Below, in pieces: positions 43,601 to 52,300 of a stretch of DNA of 64,000 bases. The stretch comes from Nocardioides sp. Root190 (lineage in GTDB: Bacteria > Actinomycetota > Actinomycetes > Propionibacteriales > Nocardioidaceae): the NCBI RefSeq assembly GCF_001428565.1, contig NZ_LMIA01000007.1, positions 398,269 through 462,268 on the forward strand. Direction: 5' to 3'. Numbering within the stretch: the stretch's first letter is position 1; the number at the start of each line of letters is the position of its first letter. The notes beneath the pieces were generated by a model. That model did not search any database, was not told the DNA's origin, and saw only the letters and a program-made list of their open reading frames with translations. The position numbers and the translations under genes were made by a program.

Positions 43601-45432
43601 CGCGCACCGTCGTCACCCGGATCCGGGACCGCGCCGCGACCTCGCCCAAGGGTGTCGCCATGCGCGAGAAGCGCCTCGGGATCTGGCACGAGATCACCTG
43701 GGCGTCCTACTGGGAGTCCGTCCTCGACGTGGCCCACGCCCTGCTGGCGCTGGGCGTGGAGCCCGGCGACCGGGTCGCGGTGCAGAGCGAGAACCGGCCC
43801 GAGTGGCTGGTCCTCGACATGGCCACGGTGGCCGTCCGGGCGACCACGGTCGGGCTCTACCCAACGAACCCGACCGCGGAGACGGCGTACCTCCTCGGGC
43901 ACAGCGGTGCCAGCATCCACCTCGCCGAGGACCAGGAGCAGGTCGACAAGGCCCTCGAGTCCGGCGATCTGCCGCACCTGCGCCGGATCGTGCACGTCGA
44001 GTCGCGCGGCCTGGCGTCGTACGACGACCCGCGACTGCTCGCCTGGGAGGCACTGGTCGCGATGGGCCGCGAGCACCGCGCCGCCCACCCCGGTGCGGTC
44101 GAGTCGCTCGTCGACGCGGCCGAGTCCTCCGACGTGATGACGCTCGTCTACACCTCCGGCACCACCGGTCCGCCGAAGGGCGCGATGCTGACCATCGGCA
44201 ACGCCGAGTTCGCGCTGGAGACCGTGCTCGAGAAGAGCCCGTTCACCCGGCCGGCGCCCGGCCCGAAGGACCTGACGCTGTCCTACCTCCCGCTCTGCCA
44301 CGTCGCCGAGCGGGTGCTGACCACCTGGTACAACGCCGGGGCCGGCACCCAGGTGAACTTCGCCGAGTCCATCGAGACGGTCCCGCAGAACCTGCGCGAG
44401 GTGCAGCCGACGCTGTTCTTCGCGGTGCCCCGGATCTGGGAGAAGCTCCTCGCCACCGCGCGGATCAAGCTGGACTCCGCGACCTGGGCCAAGCGACGCT
44501 GGGCCAGGTTCTGGCTGGCGCGCGCCGACAAGCTGGGCGCGACGCTCGCCGCCAACGGTGGGCAGCACACCCTCGCCACCCGGGTCGTGTACGCCGTGGG
44601 CTGGGTCCTCTTCTTCCGTGCACTGCGCGACCGGCTGGGTCTGCGCCGGGTGCGGCACGCGAGCTGCGGGGCGGCGCCGGTCGCACCGGAGGTGCTGCAG
44701 TTCTTCATGGGCATCGGCGTCCCGATGCACGAGCTCTACGGCATGACCGAGAACGCCGCGATCGCCACCGCCAACCGGCCGGGCCGGGTGCGCCTGGGCA
44801 CCGTCGGCGAGGCGCACGAAGGCATCGAGGTGCGCGTCGACGACACCTCCGGCGAGATCCTCACCCGGCACCCGGCGGTCTTCGCCGGCTACTGGCAGGA
44901 CCCGGAGGCGACGGCGGCCACGGTCAGCGAGGACGGCTGGCTGCACACCGGCGACGTCGGTGAATGGGTCGACGGCACGCACCTGCGCATCACCGACCGG
45001 ATGAAGGACATCATCATCACCGCTGGCGGCAAGAACGTCGCACCGTCCGAGATCGAGAACTCCCTCAAGGCCTCGCCGTTCATCAAGGAGGCCATCGTGA
45101 TCGGCGACGGCCGCCGCTTCCTGACGGCGCTGATCGGGATCGAGCTCGACACCGTCGGTGCCTGGGCGCAGCAGCGCAACCTCGGCTTCACGACCTATCG
45201 CGACCTCGCCGAGAAGCCAGAGGTCCGGGCCCTGGTCCAGGGCGTCGTCGACGAGGTCAACGAGCGCCACAACCCGGTGGAGCAGGTCAAGCACTTCCGG
45301 ATGCTGCCGAAGGAGCTCGACCACGAGGACGGCGAGCTCACCGCCACGCAGAAGGTCAAACGATCCTCGATCGACGCGATGTTCCACGACCTCGTCGAAG
45401 AGATGTACGCGTCCCAGGGAGGTCCGGCATGA
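43597..45432 (+). CDS. Long-chain-type acyl-CoA ligase inside the liv operon
   Basis: The product is 611 residues, an AMP-forming (ANL) synthetase of the FAA1/FadD15 type. The AMP motif is LVYTSGTTGPPKGAML, followed by LSYLPLCHVAERVLT, the HELYGMTENAAIA motif, LHTGDVGEWVDG and the hinge ITDRMKDIIITAGGKNVAPS. It would activate a carboxylic acid as the CoA thioester. Overlapping start and stop codons on both sides tie it to the transporter genes, so it probably activates what the transporter brings in. The acid chain or ring cannot be deduced. Confidence 0.92.
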   Translation: MTRTVVTRIRDRAATSPKGVAMREKRLGIWHEITWASYWESVLDVAHALLALGVEPGDRVAVQSENRPEWLVLDMATVAVRATTVGLYPTNPTAETAYLLGHSGASIHLAEDQEQVDKALESGDLPHLRRIVHVESRGLASYDDPRLLAWEALVAMGREHRAAHPGAVESLVDAAESSDVMTLVYTSGTTGPPKGAMLTIGNAEFALETVLEKSPFTRPAPGPKDLTLSYLPLCHVAERVLTTWYNAGAGTQVNFAESIETVPQNLREVQPTLFFAVPRIWEKLLATARIKLDSATWAKRRWARFWLARADKLGATLAANGGQHTLATRVVYAVGWVLFFRALRDRLGLRRVRHASCGAAPVAPEVLQFFMGIGVPMHELYGMTENAAIATANRPGRVRLGTVGEAHEGIEVRVDDTSGEILTRHPAVFAGYWQDPEATAATVSEDGWLHTGDVGEWVDGTHLRITDRMKDIIITAGGKNVAPSEIENSLKASPFIKEAIVIGDGRRFLTALIGIELDTVGAWAQQRNLGFTTYRDLAEKPEVRALVQGVVDEVNERHNPVEQVKHFRMLPKELDHEDGELTATQKVKRSSIDAMFHDLVEEMYASQGGPA

Positions 45433-46316
45433 CCCAGCTGCTCGGAGCGGTCGCCGGCGGGGTCGGCCTCGGGTCGATCTACGCGTTGCTGGCCCTCGGC
45501 TTCGTGATCATCTACAAGTCGATGGGCGTGATCAGCTTCGCCCAACCGGCCTTCCTGCTGGCGGGCACGGTCCTGGTGACCTACCTGTCGCCCGAGCTGG
45601 GCTTCTTCCTCGCCGTGCTGGTCGGTGCGATCGCGATCGCCGGCGTGGCCCTCGTGGTGGAGCGCGTCGCGATCCGGCCCATGGTCGGCAAGGCGGTCTT
45701 CGTGATCGCGATCATCACCATCGGCATCGACATCATCGTGCGGATCGTGGCCGGAATGTTCGTCGGATCCGACCAGCGCAACGTCGGCGACCCGTGGGGC
45801 CTGGACACGTGGAAGGTCGGCGGCGTCTACATCGAGCACCGCGACCTCGCCGCCTTCGCGGTCACCACGGTCCTGGTGCTCGCGCTGTTCGCCTTCTTCC
45901 GGTGGACACCGATCGGGCTGGCCATGCGGGCCTCGGCGCTCGACCAGGAAGCCGCCATGGCACAGGGCGTCAGCGTCGGCACCGTCTTCGCGGTGTCGTG
46001 GGGACTGGCCGGAGCGCTCGCGACGGTGGCCGGGGTCTTCGCCGCAGCAGGGCGCACGGTCGACCAGAACCACTGGCACATCGCGCTGCTGGCGCTGCCC
46101 GTCATCATCCTGGGCGGGCTCGACTCGCTCGGGGGTGCGGTGCTGGGCGGGCTGATCATCGGGGTGACCCAACAGATCGTGACGTCGTACCACCGCGACT
46201 GGTTCCCCGGCCTGGACACCAACATCGGTTCGATCACCCCCTACCTCGTGATGTTGGTGGTGCTGCTCGTACGGCCCTATGGACTCTTCGGCACCAGAGA
46301 GGTCGAACGCGTATGA
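45429..46316 (+). CDS. livH: ABC transporter permease, LivH type
   Basis: The product is 295 residues with about eight membrane helices. GSIYALLALGFVIIYKSMGV and ISFAQPAFLLAG at the start are typical of LivH, as are FRWTPIGLAMRASALDQEAA and LGGLDSLGGAVLGGLIIG. ATG overlaps the ligase stop (ATGA) and its stop overlaps the livM ATG. Confidence 0.94.
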   Translation: MTQLLGAVAGGVGLGSIYALLALGFVIIYKSMGVISFAQPAFLLAGTVLVTYLSPELGFFLAVLVGAIAIAGVALVVERVAIRPMVGKAVFVIAIITIGIDIIVRIVAGMFVGSDQRNVGDPWGLDTWKVGGVYIEHRDLAAFAVTTVLVLALFAFFRWTPIGLAMRASALDQEAAMAQGVSVGTVFAVSWGLAGALATVAGVFAAAGRTVDQNHWHIALLALPVIILGGLDSLGGAVLGGLIIGVTQQIVTSYHRDWFPGLDTNIGSITPYLVMLVVLLVRPYGLFGTREVERV

Positions 46317-47452
46317 GCACGCCCCTGCGCACCCGCGGCACTCCCTGGGGTCGTCCCGAGCTCTACACGAGCTATCGCCAGGACATGGCGCTGCTCAACA
46401 CCCGCTCCAAGGCGCTCGGTGCGGCCGTCGTGCTGGTCGTCGCGGCGCTGCTGCCGATGCTGATCTCCGACGACCTGCTGATCCTGCTCGGCGGCGGCCT
46501 CGTCCTGGCGATCGGTGCGATCGGCCTCAACCTCGTCACCGGCTACGCCGGTCAGGTGTCGCTGGGCCACGCCTTCTTCGTCGGTGTCGGGGCGTACGCC
46601 GCGGCCGTCCTCTCCGGCGACCCCGACGGCCGCTACCTCGGCTTCGGCATCGACTTCATGCCGGCGTGGATGCTGGGCGCCGGTCTGATCGCCGCCCTCT
46701 GCGGTGCGCTCGTCGCTCCGCTGGCGACCCGGCTGCGGGGGCTCTACCTCGCCATCGTGACCCTCGGCCTGGTCTTCATCGGCCAGTACTTCTTCTTCGA
46801 GTGGAACGAGATGAGCGGCGGCCCGCAGGTCGGCCGCGAGGCCGCCGAGCCCCACCTGTTCGGCATCGAGTTCACCGTCGACAACGGGTTCAAGGGTGGG
46901 TGGACCGAGGAGCAGAAGCTCTACTGGCTCTTCCTCGCCGTGCTCGTCATCGCCGCGGTCGTGGCCCGCAACATCGCCAGGTCCCGCATCGGCCGGGCCT
47001 TCCAGGCCATCCGCGACCGTGACGTCGCCGCCGGCGTGATGGGGGTCAACCTCACCCGCTACAAGATCATCGCCTTCACGATCTCCTCCTTCTACGCAGG
47101 GATCGCCGGTTCGCTGATGTTCTCCGCGAGCGGACACTTCACGCCGGAGTCCTTCAGCCTGCTGATGTCGGTCCAGTTCATCGCGATCGTGCTGATCGGC
47201 GGGGTCGCCACGATCTCCGGGACGATCATGGGCGCGATGCTGATCGCGTTGCTGCCGCGGATCGCGAGCGAGCTCCCGTCGCTGTTGCCCTTCCTGTCGA
47301 GCTCCGCGAGCGAGCACCCGAACATCTTCGAGTTCGAGCAGATCATGTACGGCGTGCTGATCGTCGCCTTCCTGCTGTTCGAGCCACGCGGGCTCTTCGG
47401 CATCTGGCATCGCCTGCGTACCTACTGGAAGAGCTTCCCCTTCTCGTACTGA
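46313..47452 (+). CDS. livM: ABC transporter permease, LivM type
   Basis: The product is 379 residues. After about 30 cytoplasmic residues come about nine helices, including AIGAIGLNLVTGYAGQVSLG and HAFFVGVGAYAAAVL, and the EAA-like loop RIGRAFQAIRDRDVAAGVMG, all LivM landmarks. It forms the membrane channel with LivH. Overlaps livH by four bases (ATGA). Confidence 0.94.
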   Translation: MSTPLRTRGTPWGRPELYTSYRQDMALLNTRSKALGAAVVLVVAALLPMLISDDLLILLGGGLVLAIGAIGLNLVTGYAGQVSLGHAFFVGVGAYAAAVLSGDPDGRYLGFGIDFMPAWMLGAGLIAALCGALVAPLATRLRGLYLAIVTLGLVFIGQYFFFEWNEMSGGPQVGREAAEPHLFGIEFTVDNGFKGGWTEEQKLYWLFLAVLVIAAVVARNIARSRIGRAFQAIRDRDVAAGVMGVNLTRYKIIAFTISSFYAGIAGSLMFSASGHFTPESFSLLMSVQFIAIVLIGGVATISGTIMGAMLIALLPRIASELPSLLPFLSSSASEHPNIFEFEQIMYGVLIVAFLLFEPRGLFGIWHRLRTYWKSFPFSY

Positions 47453-47500
47453 CCCGCACCGCCCGCCCCGGGATGCACCACCACAACAACAGGAGGAACC

Positions 47501-48787
47501 GTGAACCGTAGGTCGAGAACGTTGGGGGTCGTTGCGACTGCCCTGACCGTCACCATGGCTGTCGCGGGGTGTGGCCGCGACGACGACTCGGGCGGTGGCG
47601 CTGCACCGGGCGTCTCCGAGGACCCGTGTCCGAACGCGATCGACAAGGACAAGGGGTGCATCTACCTCGGCACGATCACCGACCTCACGGCTGTGTTCAA
47701 GGGTGTCGGTGAGCCGTTCACCGCGGGCCAGAAGGCCTTCTGGGACGAGGTCAACAAGGCGGGCGGCATCGGGGACTACGAGATCGACGTCACCAAGTAC
47801 GTCAAGGACAGTGGCTACGACCCGGAGAAGCACGCCGAGCTGTTCAACGAGATCAAGGACGACATCCTCGCCGTCTCGCAGTCGCTGGGCACGGCCCACA
47901 CCAACGCGATCCTCAAGGACGCCACCAACGAGTCGATCCTGATCGGCCCGGCCTCCCTCGGGTCCAACTGGATCTTCGACGACATCTCGATCGAGGTCGG
48001 TTCGAGCTACTGCACCGAGGCGATGAACGTCGTCGACCACGCCGCGGACCAGGGCGCCAAGTCGGTCGCGGTCGTCCACTTCCCCGGTGACTACGGCGAC
48101 GACGCCATGGTCGGTGCGCGGATCGCGGCCGAGGAGCGGGGCCTGACCTTCACCGACATCACCACCGGCACCGTCGACGGTGGTGACGACCAGTCCGCTG
48201 CGGTCGCCGCCGTGCTCAAGGCCAAGCCCGACTACGTCGTGATCGCGACGAGCCCCAAGGAGATGGCCTCGGTCGTCGGTGGCACCGCGCAGCAGGGCTT
48301 CAAGGGCCGCTTCGTCGGCTCGATCCCGAGCTGGAACTCCGCGGTCCTCGCCTCGCCGGCAGGTCCGGCGATCACGGCGCTCTACCAGCAGGCGACGTCC
48401 TTCCCGACCTGGGACGCCGACACCCCCGGCATGGAGAAGATGCGTGCGGCCGCCGGTGACACGGCGCCGAACGACTGGTTCTCCATCGGCTACAGCAGCG
48501 GCTACGTGATGAAGGCGATCCTCGAGAAGGCGATCGATGACGACAAGCTGGACCGCGAGGGCATGGTCGACGTCGCGAACAGCCTGACCGGCATCGAGAG
48601 CGAGGGCACGCTGCCCGAGGGCACGGCCAACTGGGCCGGCGACGCCAACGAGGACGCGGTGCGGGTGACGCAGCTGAACTCCGTGGACCCGAAGGCGTCC
48701 TCGAAGATCTCCGTCGCGGTCGAGCCGTTCACCGGCAAGACGGCGGAGTCGTACGAGTTCACCGAACCCTGCTACCTGCAGAAGTGA
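47501..48787 (+). CDS. Substrate-binding lipoprotein of the liv-type transporter
   Basis: The product is 428 residues. A lipoprotein signal with lipobox VAGC (Cys near residue 24) precedes a periplasmic-binding-protein fold of the LivK/Peripla_BP_6 type: GTITDLTAVFKGVGEPFTAG, FWDEVNKAGGIGDYEIDVT, VVHFPGDYGDDAMVGARIAA. It captures the ligand outside and hands it to LivH/LivM. The GTG start has AGGAGGAACC directly upstream, the strongest ribosome site in the operon, in keeping with high demand for the binding protein. A 16-base-pair terminator hairpin follows. Confidence 0.93.
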   Translation: MNRRSRTLGVVATALTVTMAVAGCGRDDDSGGGAAPGVSEDPCPNAIDKDKGCIYLGTITDLTAVFKGVGEPFTAGQKAFWDEVNKAGGIGDYEIDVTKYVKDSGYDPEKHAELFNEIKDDILAVSQSLGTAHTNAILKDATNESILIGPASLGSNWIFDDISIEVGSSYCTEAMNVVDHAADQGAKSVAVVHFPGDYGDDAMVGARIAAEERGLTFTDITTGTVDGGDDQSAAVAAVLKAKPDYVVIATSPKEMASVVGGTAQQGFKGRFVGSIPSWNSAVLASPAGPAITALYQQATSFPTWDADTPGMEKMRAAAGDTAPNDWFSIGYSSGYVMKAILEKAIDDDKLDREGMVDVANSLTGIESEGTLPEGTANWAGDANEDAVRVTQLNSVDPKASSKISVAVEPFTGKTAESYEFTEPCYLQK

Positions 48788-48792
48788 CCGGC

Positions 48793-48828
48793 CCGCGTGG
48801 GGCGCGAGATTGCTCGCGCCCCACGCGG
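48793..48828 (+). terminator. Terminator hairpin of the liv operon
   Basis: A perfect 16-base-pair stem (left arm 48793-48808, right arm 48813-48828) with the loop ATTG lies six bases after the stop of the binding-protein gene. The stem is nearly all G/C and there is no T tract, as often in actinobacteria. It can serve the convergent mhuD gene as well. Confidence 0.85.
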
Positions 48829-48850
48829 AGCTCGACTGACGACAGGGGCC

Positions 48851-49168
48851 TCAGGACGGGCGCACGTCCATGACGACCTCGAACTCCAGCAGGTCCGCGC
48901 CGGAGGCGACGGGCTTCTTGGGTGCCTCGCCCGTCTTGTCGGCATGGGCCGCCCTGCCCTGGCCGTCGCGCCAGGCGGCGAAGGACTCCTCGTCGGCCCA
49001 CTGGGTCACGACGAAGTAGCGCTCCTCGCCCGCGGTGGGGCGCAGGAGCTGGAAGCCGAGGAACCCCGGCGATCCCTCGACGGCTCCGGCTCGCGCGGCA
49101 AAGCGCTTCTCGAGCTCGGCCCCGGCCCCGGCAGGGACCTGGATGGCGTTGATCTTCACGACGGACAT
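48851..49168 (-). CDS. mhuD: MhuD-type haem-degrading monooxygenase
   Basis: The product is 105 residues, an ABM-fold dimeric enzyme. It is closely similar to M. tuberculosis MhuD (VVKINAIQVPAGAGAELEKR, SPGFLGFQLLRP, ERYFVVTQW, LLEFEVVMDV). The haem-site residues Asn7, Trp66 and His75 known in MhuD are at the same numbers here. MhuD opens haem to mycobilin and frees iron. No haem transporter or iron-regulator gene is adjacent. ATG start; TAGGGT on the same strand (49176-49181) ends seven bases upstream, indicating a leaderless mRNA. Confidence 0.93.
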   Translation of the reverse strand: MSVVKINAIQVPAGAGAELEKRFAARAGAVEGSPGFLGFQLLRPTAGEERYFVVTQWADEESFAAWRDGQGRAAHADKTGEAPKKPVASGADLLEFEVVMDVRPS

Positions 49169-49200
49169 GGTCCGAACCCTAGCGCCGGGCAGAAGGTGCG

Positions 49201-49234
49201 GCCCGGACGGATCTGGGGGGATGTCCGTCCGGGC
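49201..49234 (-). terminator. Terminator hairpin after the sortase-propeller gene
   Basis: GCCCGGACGGA (49201-49211) and TCCGTCCGGGC (49224-49234) form a perfect 11-base stem with a 12-base loop. It lies about 95 bases past the stop of the 49330-53883 gene in its direction of transcription and just before the mhuD promoter. Confidence 0.7.
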
Positions 49235-49329
49235 AGCACCGGTCTGCGGGTCAAGCCAACTGGGCCCGACCGGGGCGTGGCAACGGCCGGTTGCCGATGT
49301 CGCCCGTCATGTCACCCGTCATGGCGCCG

Positions 49330-52300
49330 TCACGGGATCGGCACCGCCGTCACGACGAGGTTCTTCGTGTAGTGGAACCGGCCGTTGCGGTAGGTCACCT
49401 TGCCCGTGCAGGTCACCAGGGTCAGCCGGTGCGAGCCGGTGGTGGACACGGCCGCGCCGCTGATGCCACGGGAGCGGGACTGTGAGCGCACCGACGTGAT
49501 CCGGTACCTCTGCACCGTGCCGTCCACCGCGCGGACGGTGACGACCTGGCCCACGCGGGCTCGGCGGAGCTTGCCGAACACCCCGGGCCGGTCCCGGCGG
49601 TCCGACACGTGGCCCGCGATCACCGTGGACCCGATCGCCTCGCCGGGCGCCGCCGAGCCGGCGTACCACCCGCCGCGGGTCATGCTCGCGGGGATCAACA
49701 TCGTGCCGCGACGTGCCCCGACCGCCGTGATCGGAGCCTTCATGCCGATCGCCGGGACCGCGATGCTGGCCGGCTGGGCGCGGAGCCGGCCACGGGTGGT
49801 GCCGGAGTAGCCCGCCTCGACGGCGAGGTTCCCGACGGCCGGTCGGTGCACGAGGGTCGTCTCCGCGGCGAGGCCGCAGGCATGCGTCGCGGCGAGGTTG
49901 TTCTCGTCCGCGCCGGTCGAGACCACCCATGTGTAGCGACCGGGCCGGTTGACCGGGACCGACGGCGTCTGGAAGGTCCCGTTGCGCGGGGTGAAGGTCA
50001 CGGTGCGTACGGCGCGTGCCGGGGTGCAGGTCGCCGAGGTGACCTTGGGGACCGGGCCGTAGAGGGTGGCCCGACCGGTGGACGCACCACCCGGGACGAA
50101 GCCGGAGATCGTGACCCGGTCCGACAGCCGCACCGACGCGGGGCGTCCGGTGCTGGCGACCCGCAGGGCGACGCGCTCGGCCGCCTTCGTGACGATCCGC
50201 GGCGTGGACGACGGCCCCGACCTCGCGGCCACCGTGACCCGGACCTCGGCCTCGTGGCACTGCACGGGCTCGGAGGTGTCGCAGACCTGGATCGCGAAGG
50301 TGTCCTCGCCGCTGAAGCCGGCATCGGGCGTGTAGGTCACGTCCCCGGTGGCGGCGTCGATGACGACGCCCCCGTCGCCCGCGGCCCGCGCCAGGGTGGT
50401 CCGCGCCGGGTCGAGCGGCTTCCCGGTGGTGGTGACGATGTCGGCGAGCGCCAGCGTCACGGGCGTGTTGTACGGCGTGCTCGCCTGGCCCTCGCCGCTG
50501 AACACGTTCTGCACGATCACGCGCACCGTGGCCGCGTCGCAGACAGTGGCGGGGTCCTGGTCGTCCCGCACCTCGTAGCGGTAGGAATCGGCTCCCGAGA
50601 AGCCGGCGTCCGGGGTGTAGGTGATCGTGCCGTCGTCGTTCACGGTCGTGGACCCGCCGTCAGGCGCGTCGACGACACTCGGCAGGTCGAGTGCACCACC
50701 CTCCGGGGACGTGGTGTCGTTGTCGCGCACGTCGGTGGTGACGGGGGTGCCGACCGGCGTGCTGCCGGCGGTGTCGTCGACCGCGTTGATGCCGGCCGAG
50801 CCGATGATGACGACCTCGCCCGTGTCGTGGTCGACGACGAGGACCGCGCCCTCGAAGGCGGCCACCCAGGTCGGCGTGTGGTCGCCCCAGATCGTGATCG
50901 TCGACTGGGTGTGGCCGGTGGGGCTCGGTGTCAGCCGCAACACCCGGTTGTTGCCGGTGTCGCCGACGATGACGGCCCCCGACGGGTCGACCGCGACACC
51001 GGTCGGGTCGTCGACGCTGGTCGAGACGGTCGAGGTCGTCCAGCCCGAACCGGTGGGGGTGAGCTGCACGATCCGGTCGTTGGTGCTGTCGGCGACGTAG
51101 AGGTTGCCGTCGCCGTCGATCGCCAGACCGCGCGGTCGATCGAGGCCGGATGTGACCAGCGATGACGTGTAGTCCTCGCCCGAGGGCGTCAGCACGTGCA
51201 CGTGGCCGCTGGAGTTCTCGGCGAAGAAGACCCTTCCCCCGGCGTCCACGGCGACTCCGGACGGCCGCTGGAGGCTGGTCGCGAGGACCGAGCGGGTGTA
51301 GCCGTCGTCCTCCGACCAGGTCATCTTGACGATCTCGTGCTCGTCCTCGTCGGCGTAGTAGACGTTGCGGTCGGCGTCGACCGCGATGCCCTGCGGGTCC
51401 AGCCCGTCCCGGCCGTCGATCCAGGCCGGGCCGCTGCCCGGTCCCCAGCCGATGACGCGCTGCTGGCCGACGTCGGAGATGTAGATGATCCGGTTGGCGT
51501 CGACGGCGATGCCGGTGGGCTCGGCGAGGTCATGGGTGCCCTCGATGCGGAAGGCATCGGCCGTCGAGGCAAGGGTCGGGCAGCCCCCCGCCGAGGTCAC
51601 CGTGACCCTGACCGTGCCGACGGAACAGACCTGCGAGCCCGCGTCACGGATCTCGTAGCGGAAGGTGTCGGTGCCCGTCCAGGACGGCGTGGGCGTGTAG
51701 GTCATCGTGCCGTCCGGCTGGACGACCACGGCGCCGTTCGCCGGCGCGCTCACCAGGCTGGGGGCGGCGAGTGCCGCGTTCGTGACGTCGTTGGCGCGCA
51801 CGTCGATCGTGAGGGCGCCGCCGGCCTCCACCGCGGCGACGTCGTCGGTGGCCTCGAGGAAGGCTGGTCCCATCCGGATGATCTCGTCGTAGCCGTCGAG
51901 CCCGAACACGACGCCGCCCTCCGTGACCACGATCGACGTCGGGCTGCCGCCGTCCCAGGCGGGGTTGGGCGACTCGGTCCAGCCGTCGTCCGCGCGGGTC
52001 AGCCGCAGCAGCCCGTCGCCGTCCGGGTCGCCGACCCAGACCGCTCCCTCGTCGTCGACGGTGATGCCGAAGCCCTCCTGGCCGCCGGTCAGCACGTCGG
52101 ACTGTGTCCACCCGGAGCCGGTGTCGACGAGCTCGATCACGCCGGTTGCGGTGGTCGCGTAGACGACGCCCTCGCTGTCGACCGCGACGTCGTCGACGTA
52201 GTACAGCCCGGTGGCGATGGTCTCGGGGGAGTACCCCGAGTCGGCGGCCAGACGCAGCACTCGACCCTGGTCGCCGGTCGACGCGCCGGCGGTCACGAAC

